Origin: Zymoseptoria tritici IPO323
Taxonomy: Eukaryota; Ascomycota; Dothideomycetes; Mycosphaerellales; Mycosphaerellaceae
Direction: 5' to 3'
NCBI RefSeq assembly: GCF_000219625.1
Contig: NC_018217.1
Location: forward strand, 124,001-188,000
Length of the DNA stretch: 64,000 nucleotides
In this document: piece after piece, positions 56,378 through 64,000 of the stretch
How positions within the stretch are numbered: the stretch's first letter is position 1
Layout: the number at the start of each line of letters is the position of its first letter
Notes under the pieces: model-generated
Databases searched by the model: none
What the model was told of the DNA's origin: nothing
What the model saw: the letters and a program-made list of their open reading frames with translations, nothing else
Position numbers and translations under genes: made by a program

Positions 56378-58156
56378 TACAGGGAGTTTGGTTTGTTTGG
56401 ATGTGACCTGGTCATCTTTCAGAGAACTGCTTCCACAGCTGCATTCATGCTTCGCCTCTTGCGGTGGAGTTCTGGACGAGGCGAGGAGGCAAGAGAGGAG
56501 GGGTCAATGGAGCAAGCAATGCAGCGCTGTGGTCAGGCCTTCGACTTGTGGTTCGCATCACTTTCGTACAAGACAATGTCGGTTGAACACTCGGATATCA
56601 TCGGAGGAGAGGAGAGGTGAGGTGCATGAGGAGGATGCACGAAAGCGGGGCCCGAAAGATAGTTCACCGGTTTGCATTTTCCTGTTCTTCTTTTCCGCCT
56701 CCTGCAACAAGCTCTGCCTGACGACGAGGTCGATGATGTTGAACGAAGATCAATGTCACTTTCAATTTTGCTTGCAGAGCGTGAGCGCCATGTACGGAAC
56801 CAACCCTCGGGAGAAAGATGGGAGACGATAACGCCGCGACATGGCAAAGAATTCTCCACCGCACCATACCATGGACTGGAAGACGAAGTGAGAAGCAAAC
56901 AACAAGAGATGGCTAGCTCTACCGCTCGACTTCGAAACGTCTCGGCGATGCTCACCATAATTTCCTCTGCATTGCGCTTGCACGGGCAGAGCGTCCAGAT
57001 TCCCATCCTTTGCCTTGAGTTCGAGATATCACCATCACAATTCCACACCACGGCTGACCAGCTTCTGAGGGATCGAAGGTGGCGGTGTCGAAGCTGACGA
57101 GGAACGGGGTGGATAAAGCACTCGTCGGTGCGATGGTCGGTGAGGCTACTGCCGGTACAGCGGATGGCGAACTTGACGCTGGCGTAGCGGTGATGGGCAC
57201 TGGTGTAAAGATGGCATCAAACAGCGGTGACTTCGATGACAGCACCTCCTGTAAAATGAGCTGTTGCTCCAGCGTCATGAATCAAGAGCTCAGCGATTCG
57301 AGCTGAGACTGCCATGTGGTGCGACCGACTGGTGAGGCACGAGAACGATGACGATTTGGCGTTGGTGCCGGCGAAACGATGGCGGACGACTAAGCAGTCT
57401 CCGAAGGTGTTGATGCCGGAGAGGTTGCTGCTAGCTCTCGTGAAAGCGCACGCCAGTTGTTGTTGGGGCATTGCCTGTGAAAGCTGCTGTGGCTATGCTG
57501 GCGACAGCGAAAGCCGATGTTCAGCTGTATGCATCGATCCTTCTCGGGGCGCAGACCTAAGCTCTCTTGCTCCAGTTCTCGAGGTGTCATGCTAAGGTGT
57601 TGTCACCAAGCGATTCTGATGGAGATTCTAAGCTGGGCTCTACCGCTGGTGGACGGTGGAAGCGTGCGGTGTCTATCGAGCCATGCGAGACGGTGTCGCT
57701 CCGAGGAAGGTGGTGCTGCCGATGAGGGCGGTGAGAGCGGTGATCGCGTCAACCTGTCGTATACGAGTTGCAGCAACAACAATAACAAAAGCGAGTCGAA
57801 GAGAACAAATCGATACGAGGCACTCAATGCTGTTCCGTGCCCCATGCCATACTTCCTTCCTTGGCCGACGTGCACAGGATCCAGAAGAACAAGAATGCCT
57901 CAAGAAGAAAAGTGGTCATATCCATCTCGCTTCCCTCCTCTCTTCCTCCTGTTCCACCACCGCGGGCACCGCCACTGTCTCGAAACACCAGACCCAGATC
58001 AAAAGCCACATGAATCTTCCCATTCCCACCACGCATCCAGTAAGCTTGTCTCACCCTCCATCACTGTCCGATGCCGTCCAGAGGGCGATATCCAGAGGAC
58101 GATGTGAGGGCGATGTACAGAGGGCGATGTGAGGGCGATGTCCAGACGGCAGTAGC
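56378..58156. other. stretch without a gene I can support
   Basis: Several short overlapping frames on both strands (for example minus 57278-56952, Ala/Ser/Pro/Thr-rich) could be parts of a multi-exon gene, but no start, domain or consistent splicing was found. A short tandem repeat lies at 58081-58146. Confidence 0.4.
58081..58146 (+). repeat. short tandem repeat (GAGGGCGATGTxCAGA)
   Basis: About four imperfect units of GAGGGCGATRT with CCAGAG/ACAGAG linkers, just 3' of the secreted gene. Confidence 0.65.
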
Positions 58157-58419
58157 CTACTGGCACACGATGGAGTTTTTGCTGTTGCTTGTGGCGAGTG
58201 AGTACAAGGATAGCTCACGAGAGAGTGCGTTGAGATGTATACTTACTATTGACAGGTGTATTTGACGGTGAAGCAATCCCTTGCAGGTTTGCCGTGCGGT
58301 TGATCACAGTGATATGGAGTGCAGGGATCGTTGATTTTCTTGCCGGCGCACTGCCCGTCGAAGGCCACCACTGCGGTGGCCGTAGCGAGGGCGAGGGCGA
58401 AGAAAGTGGTGAATTGCAT
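58157..58419 (-). CDS. small secreted six-cysteine protein
   Basis: Two exons: 58419-58247 and 58181-58157 (65-bp intron, GTAAGT donor, CAG acceptor) give 65 residues. The signal peptide 'MQFTTFFALALATATAVVA' is clear. Mature cysteines fall in 'GQCAG', 'DPCTPYHCDQ', 'RDCF', 'YTCQ' and, from exon 2, 'IVCQ': six in all. Reading through the intron would stop at once and leave five, so splicing is favoured. The intron splits a Tyr codon (TA|C), as in the gene at 52702-52970. Function unknown, effector-like. Confidence 0.7.
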
Positions 58420-60260
58420 GTTTGTTGTTGCGAGTAAGGAACCTGTATCGCGAGGGATTGTGGGTGGGGTTGAATGTGCGAGATGGTACAACGACAAAGA
58501 TGTTGCAAGTTTGGAGTGTTTGCTTGCTGGAGTGAAGATGGCTTGAGTTGTTGGAAGAAGAAGAGAGAAAGATGAGAGGTAGGAGATGCTGCTCATATAC
58601 ACGACCGACTGCTACTTCGTCTACCTACAGCGCGTGGACGGAGTAAGGTAGCCAACGCCCCATCCAATATGGCTCGCACTGACCGTCTCCACTTTTTTGA
58701 CGCCTATGATGCATCATCATGCGAACACGTCGGAGTTGTTAGTAGTATCTGATCCCGGCCTGACCTGATTTCCCAACTACCAGGAAGTTGCGGACCCTAG
58801 AGACCATTCAGATGTGTGCTCACACCGAAGATCACATCCGAGAGACAGGGGAGAAGGCTAGACCAGGAAGCGTTCGGGATTTCCAAATTGCCAATAATCT
58901 TGCCTGCCCACGGACACCTCCAGGACTCTGGGATGAGCAACCCTCCTGCCGCCCTCAATCTTCTCAAAAAGACAAAAGCCTATGCGCTCACTTCCAAAGC
59001 ACCATCTCGGCTTCGGCTCAGGTCTACGGCCGACACCTGCTGCGTCTGCGAGTTCAATCAGTGCACCGCCAGGTAGCCGACACCGTGATTGACACATGAC
59101 ACCGTGTGTGACCGCATGGTCTGACCGGGCTGAGGTTCATGGCTCCATTGACAGGAGGTGGAGTGATGCGTCCGCAGGCATGCCCTGAAGGCCGCAAACG
59201 AGGTGACCTTCCAGATGCGCTGATCCGCTGCAAATCACAGCGAAGAAGAGTGTGGCCAGACAATCGAAGCACCGGGACAGCGCTCGGGGTTGCCCAAATT
59301 GCCAGGCTGATAAACGCGACCGCCTGTACTCATGCTTGTTGAGGTTCTCTGCAAGGAAGCACTGACAGCACTCGCTCGAAAGCGTTAGGACTGTCTGGGT
59401 CAAAGAACTACAGCGTCGACTCGATCTGCGCCCGAGTATACGTCGAGAGACTGAGCAGTGCAAATTAGGAGACGATGCTATGGTCATCACACTATTGCGG
59501 GAATAAGTGGCATCGCTAGCGTGGCTTCACATCCCCGTGCACTTCTCTGGACCACCACATAGAATAGGCGCAGACCGTCTCCAGGTACAGGAAGCATTAC
59601 GTCAACATGGGAGTGCAAGAGCTCGAGCATGCGACTGCAGTTCCACCTCGTACAGGTATTTCGATCTTCGTCGAACCACGCTAAACGATAGGACAGTGCA
59701 AAGGGTATGTCGACGTGGTCACATCGCAGCAAGGATTATGCTTGACCGTCTGCCCGGCTCAGCATCGCATCACTGTGGGATACGTGTCCGCACAGCAGTG
59801 TGTCTTAACTCTCCTCGTGTGCGGTATCCCCGCGCTTGCTGCCGGGATTTCCAGTACTGCCCTTTTCAGTCAGCTCTTTGTCACCCCGGATACTTGCATT
59901 AGCTCGGATACATCGGGCTATTACGAGGTGGATGGCAGTTTCGTGACCTGTCTAGGGGCTGGAAATGAAAAGGAGAGTTGATGCTTGCATTGAGGATGTG
60001 ACCTGGTCAGTAGTTACCTGGACGGAGAGCATGGTGCAGGTCCCGGACATTACCGTACAGGCAAATCCGGAAAGGTCACGGTCCACGGAAGCAATTCCTG
60101 CAAATGGCACTCAGAAGTGCCGGTGGGTCGACAAGAGCTCATTTCGGGCAGAGCAATACATGAAGTGGGCAGGCGACACATCTGATGGACTCGATCGTCC
60201 ACATTCGTCTCCATCAGTTTCATCATCTTTGTCGTCTTCACCTTCATTAATCAATTCATC
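58420..60260. other. gene-poor stretch
   Basis: No gene supported. 59715-59981 (plus) has an open frame with a hydrophobic run and a 'PDTC...FVTC' ending that recalls the small secreted proteins, but it lacks an ATG in a usable place and may be a relic. Confidence 0.4.
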
Positions 60261-61382
60261 ATGCATTTCTCACACGCCATTCTCCTCATGGCTTCTGCCC
60301 TTCCAGCTGTGGTACTCGCCGACACCATACAGGGAGGACTGTCGCTCGGTGTGGAGAACGATAAGCGCAGCGTCTCGCCATTGCTGCGCAGAGACGACAC
60401 TCCACCTGTGGCTTGCACACCTCCGGACGATACTACATGCATCCCAAAGGGCGTTGTTCCTTACACGCCCTACACCTGCAACATTCCGCTCACGAACGAT
60501 CCTGCGAACATCGCACTTGATGCGGTCCGCCGTAACGGGTACCCTCATTGTAACGCCGACAAAGCTGTTTGCACATGCTCTGTAAGTCCGAGACCCGGCT
60601 CCCCGGCCGGATTCTTCTTTCAGGACTACCTTTGCTGACTAGTGTGCAGGTACACGGCTCGTCGCATGACATTCTCGTCGAGGTCTGGAGAGAAATCATC
60701 TCACGCCAAGATCCCTCCCTTCACATCGTCGACGTTTGTGAACATGGCACGATGTCTTACGATGGCGCCCCATACCTCCAAATTGATTACAACGTCGATT
60801 TCTCGATTTCTGCGATTTTGGTATTTTCGTCGATAGGTAGATCTCCAGACCGTTTGCTAAGGCCTATATATCTGCTTCGATCGAGAGCGGCGTCCTATAT
60901 TCCTCCTAAGATAAACTTCCTGTTTAGGATTATAGAGAATGTTTCCTACTATCGCCGTCGTCGTCGGTAGAATCGCTCGGAAATATTATAGTATAGACTA
61001 CGTATATTCTATACTAGGCTTTCGATGAGAGACAGCAGTATAAATTATACCTAGGCGATACTATAAGATACGCGTACTCGGCGACGACAGTAACGATAAA
61101 AGTCTTGCTTCTGCGTAAAAGGATCCGTTCGCAGGGGATTTTAGAAGGCGACGCACAGTCAGAACTATTCACTACTGCCTTAGAACCGACGTCTCGTATA
61201 CCAAACGTCGCAAATCGGCGTTGTAATTAATCTGGAGATATAGTACACCATCTTACTGCGACTGGGCAGGCCCGAAATCTCCGGACTTCTCGGGCACCGA
61301 TGTCACGAATTACAACGCGGTCTGGAAATGCAAGAACGGACAATACGTGGGCGACTATCATCCCACTTCGCCTCCCTCCTGA
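60261..61382 (+). pseudogene. secreted-protein gene split by a TIR element
   Basis: Exon 1 (60261-60581, 107 codons) starts with a signal peptide ('MHFSHAILLMASALPAVVLA') and has a dibasic 'LLRRDD' that could be a processing site, then several cysteines. The intron is probably 60582-60649 (GTAAGT..CAG). Exon 2 runs from 60650 to 60774, where a 464-bp element plus a duplicated TA breaks it. The same frame resumes at 61241 and ends at TGA 61382 with 'VWKCKNGQYVGDY' near the end. Insert plus TA is 466 bp, so the frame is lost and a stop is met at about 60968. An alternative acceptor at 60622 would give a short protein ending 'DYLC', avoiding the insert; I find it less likely because that intron would be only about 41 bp and the downstream frame would be unexplained. 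Confidence 0.6.
60775..61238. mobile_element. 464-bp TIR element (MITE) in a TA target
   Basis: Terminal inverted repeats: CCTCCAAATTGATTACAACG at the left end and its near-complement at the right end (61238 inwards), extending some 40-50 bp with one 8-bp gap. Flanked by TA on both sides (60773-60774, 61239-61240), as for Tc1/mariner-Fot-like elements. The interior has no transposase and is partly RIP-like. Confidence 0.75.
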
Positions 61383-62042
61383 AGCAGCAATCCGATACCA
61401 CACCAAGAACAATGACTCAAGGAGGCGAATCTCAATCATTGGAGCATGGTCGGTAGAGCAAACGCGGTGAAGCATGGTCAGGCGATGTCATATCTTCAAT
61501 TCTGTTGCGGTGGTTTGGTTGGAGCATGAGGCAAAATGCAGCGTTCGATGATGCGCTCTGCATTTCTTTTCTTCTGCTGGCGTACAATGTCGATTCTCTC
61601 AGCGCATTCGACCTCGGACTGCCCGACGCTCAGGATGGCAGTCACGAATCGACAAATTCTGGAGGTTGATGCTCTCCCTCCTCCTTTTGGTGGCAGGCGG
61701 CAAGACCGGATTGGAGGAAAACTTCGTTGGAGACATTGCCGAATGGCGGTGGCGGTACGGTGGTCACGGAGCTTGCTTGCTTTCAAACCCCCGGTCTTCA
61801 TGGTGGTGGAACTTGTAGTGCGGTCGCTGCTGTATTCAGTCAATTCGCGCCACTGTGCTCGTCAACTTGACGTGATGTCTTGTGGTCTCATATAACAACG
61901 ACACCCTGTTCGAGGCGCATATGCTAAAGTTCCTTGAAGGTCAACACAGGCCGGTCGAGGAAGTCATGGTGTCTTGCCCATAATCTCGAACGCTTCGATA
62001 TGTCTGCCTAAAATCTTGTCCGACACCCTGTGCTTTCAGTCT
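61383..62042. other. intergenic
   Basis: No gene or repeat recognised; overlapping short frames only. Confidence 0.4.
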
Positions 62043-62656
62043 CTACCTGCCTCTGTCCTCGACGGTCCCGTAGTCTGGTTGCTGAAATGCAATGATTGAG
62101 TTCCTCTCCTCTCGCAACTGCTGATTCTCCTCCTTCAACGCTTGCTTGGCTACGCTTTCCCGCTTTCGCCATAGCAGCACATACGTCAGGATCATTAGGT
62201 ATCCTAGTCCGCCAACAATGGCCAGAGAGACTGTCGAAAGACTATATGGCGGTACTGGAACGACTGTTCTCAAGCATTGCCATGTCAACCACCATCGTGA
62301 ACGTGCACATCGGTAACAGGACGATACTCACGGTCTTGGTAAACTGTACACACACTAGGCAATATCTTCCCTCCGTTCAGATTCCGAAGACAGATCTCGA
62401 ACTGGTTCGATGAGGGCGTGGAGTCGACTTCGCAGTATTGTGTGCAGTTGTCCAGTATCCGCACAGGCCGATCTGGCGTGCAGCACGATGAGATCTGCAG
62501 GACCGCAGGTTGGATCGATGTCGCGCAGATCAGACCGCTCATACCAGAGACATCCAGCCCAGAGAGGTCGGGCCGCGAGGGACATTTTGTGGAGTTTGAC
62601 GAGGAATGCGTTGCTGAGGCCGTGGTGTGTAAGCTTAGTATGCGGGCAGCGGCCAT
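62043..62656 (-). CDS. single-pass membrane protein with Cys-rich ectodomain
   Basis: Exon 1 62656-62332 and exon 2 62263-62043 (68-bp intron, GTGAGT donor, CAG acceptor) give 181 residues. Residues 20-105 contain about eight cysteines ('GLICATS', 'SSCCTPD', 'DNCTQYCEVD', 'FEICLRN', 'PSVCTVY'). Exon 2 opens with a membrane segment ('TVSLAIVGGLGYLMILTYVLLW') followed by a basic and then Glu/Gln-rich tail that may form a coiled coil. The topology suggests an extracellular Cys-rich domain anchored in the membrane. The start is not a typical signal peptide, so a further upstream exon is possible. No family recognised. Confidence 0.6.
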
Positions 62657-63098
62657 ATTGTGACGGATGTGTTGCTGATCATGCAGACCGAGATGAGATT
62701 GTGTGAGTAGAGCCAGACCGGATGGGCGAGCCGTAGATTTTGTGATGCTATATCGTCTTGCTGCGGCGATATGCCCAGCCTTGTCGATGCATCCACGGAC
62801 AAGGTACGGGCTTGGCGGTGGGATCGGTGGTTGGAGGTCGCTCTTCTCTTTTGTTGTAGAAGAACAGGAAGAATGATGTGATATGCTGAGCAGGTCGTAT
62901 CAGAGATCTAGCCACGCTTGTCGTCCGATTAAGGTATGTTTCTAGCGTGGTTCAGAAGTGAATGAGTCGTCCTTTCCCGACCGGAGCCGTCTCCGCTTTC
63001 CTCCGCTCGATGCTGTCATCGTGCAGAAGAGCTCCACCTTCAAACAATTCATGCCGACTACACTCCTCTCCTCTATTTCATTCACAGTCCCTACCATC
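62657..63098. promoter_or_regulatory. divergent promoter region
   Basis: Separates the membrane protein gene (minus) and the enoyl reductase gene (plus). No specific site identified. Confidence 0.4.
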
Positions 63099-64000
63099 AT
63101 GGCGTCCTCCTGGAATCTCCTCACTGCCACTCCCCGTACTCTCCTCCGCTCCGCCCCCAAAGTCCTGCCAAGCAGCCGGCGCTCCATCTCCGCCTACGGC
63201 TACGAACAAGCCAAATGCCTCATCCTGCCGAACACTGGCGAGCCAAAGGACGTCCTCCGCCTACATTCCCACTCGATCTCGCCTCCGACCGGCAATCTCG
63301 TAACTCTCCAACTCCTCGCCTCGCCGATCAATCCCGCGGACATCAATCAAATCCAAGGCGTCTATCCTACACCTCCGACATGGACTACCTCCCTCGGAAC
63401 ACCGGACAAGATCGCTGTTGGCGGCAATGAGGGCGTAGCGAAGGTCATCGCAAAAGGTGGGAATGTCAAAGGCGTCCAGAAGGGAGACTGGGTGATCTTC
63501 AAGAAACAAGGCTTCGGCACCTGGAGAACACACGCGCAGACGGATGTTTCCAATGTCACAGTGGTGAAGAACACAGACGGGCTGAAGCCGGAACAAGTTG
63601 GGACAGTGAGCGTCAATCCGTGCACGGCGTGGAGAATGCTGAAGGACTTTGGCACGGTCAAGGAGGGAGAATGGTTCGTGCAGAATGGTGCGAACTCTGG
63701 TGTCGGTAGGGCGGCGATTCAGTTGGGAAAGTTGTGGGGAATGAGGAGTATCAATGTTGTGAGGAAGAGGGAGACGGGACATGAAGAGCTGGTGAAGGAG
63801 CTGGAAGGACTTGGAGCGGATGTGGTTGTCACCGAGGAGGAGTTGAACGGCAAGGAGTTCAAAGATAGAGTCAAGGAATTGACGAATGGAGGGAGAGAGC
63901 CGGTAAGACTTGGGCTGAACTGCGTGGGAGGAAAGCTGGTCAATTCAATGGCGAAGCTCCTTGCGCCGGGAAGTGCGATGGTCACCTACGGAGCCATGTC
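63099..64000 (+). CDS. ETR1: mitochondrial 2-enoyl thioester reductase, 5' part
   Basis: Open to the right edge: 300 codons and two bases. The N-terminus is Arg/Ser-rich without acids ('TPRTLLRSAPKVLPSSRRS'), a mitochondrial targeting signal. An in-frame Met at 63051 would lengthen it by 16 residues. The body belongs to the MDR superfamily: 'SPINPADINQIQGVYP' is the hallmark of ETR/MECR, and 'NGANSGVGRAAIQLGK' is the NADPH-binding loop. The enzyme reduces trans-2-enoyl-ACP in mitochondrial fatty acid synthesis, feeding lipoic acid formation. A core gene, not part of the polyketide cluster. Confidence 0.93.
   Translation, partial: MASSWNLLTATPRTLLRSAPKVLPSSRRSISAYGYEQAKCLILPNTGEPKDVLRLHSHSISPPTGNLVTLQLLASPINPADINQIQGVYPTPPTWTTSLGTPDKIAVGGNEGVAKVIAKGGNVKGVQKGDWVIFKKQGFGTWRTHAQTDVSNVTVVKNTDGLKPEQVGTVSVNPCTAWRMLKDFGTVKEGEWFVQNGANSGVGRAAIQLGKLWGMRSINVVRKRETGHEELVKELEGLGADVVVTEEELNGKEFKDRVKELTNGGREPVRLGLNCVGGKLVNSMAKLLAPGSAMVTYGAM

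Noticed and set aside
56952..57471. Ala/Ser/Pro-rich minus-strand frames as a gene
   Set aside because: No start, domain or consistent splice pattern could be found.
59715..59981. Further small secreted gene
   Set aside because: The frame has a hydrophobic run and cysteines but no ATG suited to a signal peptide; kept only as a possible relic.

Overview
The window reads as chromosomal DNA of a filamentous ascomycete. Genes carry short spliceosomal introns (47-70 bp, GT..AG with CTAAC/CTGAC-like branch sites). A 14-kb stretch is almost emptied of CpA/TpG and full of TAG/TAA, as left by repeat-induced point mutation (RIP). Small cysteine-rich secreted protein genes sit at its edges. A plant-associated Dothideomycete is my guess; nothing here proves the taxon.

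Region 1 (1-33.7 kb) is a polyketide biosynthetic gene cluster. In order: the 3' end of an O-methyltransferase; a non-reducing PKS (SAT-KS-AT-PT-ACP-CMeT-esterase, minus); a scytalone-dehydratase-like NTF2 protein (plus); an FAD monooxygenase (plus); a PMP4-type peroxisomal membrane protein (plus); a cytochrome P450 (minus); two divergent multicopper oxidases (minus/plus); a truncated highly-reducing-type PKS that keeps only a KS (minus); a seven-helix membrane protein (plus); and an ABCC-type transporter (minus). The logical product is a C-methylated aromatic polyketide that is then hydroxylated, O-methylated and oxidatively processed or coupled, and exported. The most unusual point is that several cluster proteins keep their fold and reading frame but have lost catalytic residues: the PT domain of PKS 1, the AT and DH regions of PKS 2, most copper ligands of one oxidase, and probably part of the dehydratase site. 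A shared motif, CGATCRGCGT, lies in the two divergent promoters. No cluster transcription factor was seen.

Region 2 (33.7-37.1 kb) has a cytochrome c heme lyase gene, a hypothetical gene and a small six-cysteine secreted protein gene (three exons).

Region 3 (about 37.6-51.5 kb) is a RIP-degraded transposon island whose nesting can be solved to the base. An outer Ty3-type LTR element (38835-51229, 256-bp LTRs, TSD CTTAG) was entered by a minus-strand chromovirus (42641-49441, 170-bp LTRs). Its right LTR was later split by a 780-bp non-LTR retroposon with a (CAAA)n tail and a 12-bp TSD that is much less mutated. Two fold-back elements precede it.

Region 4 (51.5-64 kb) is gene-poor. It has two more small secreted cysteine-rich genes, a two-exon hypothetical gene, a secreted-protein gene broken by a 464-bp TIR element in a TA site, a single-pass membrane protein gene, and the start of the mitochondrial 2-enoyl reductase gene ETR1, which runs off the window.
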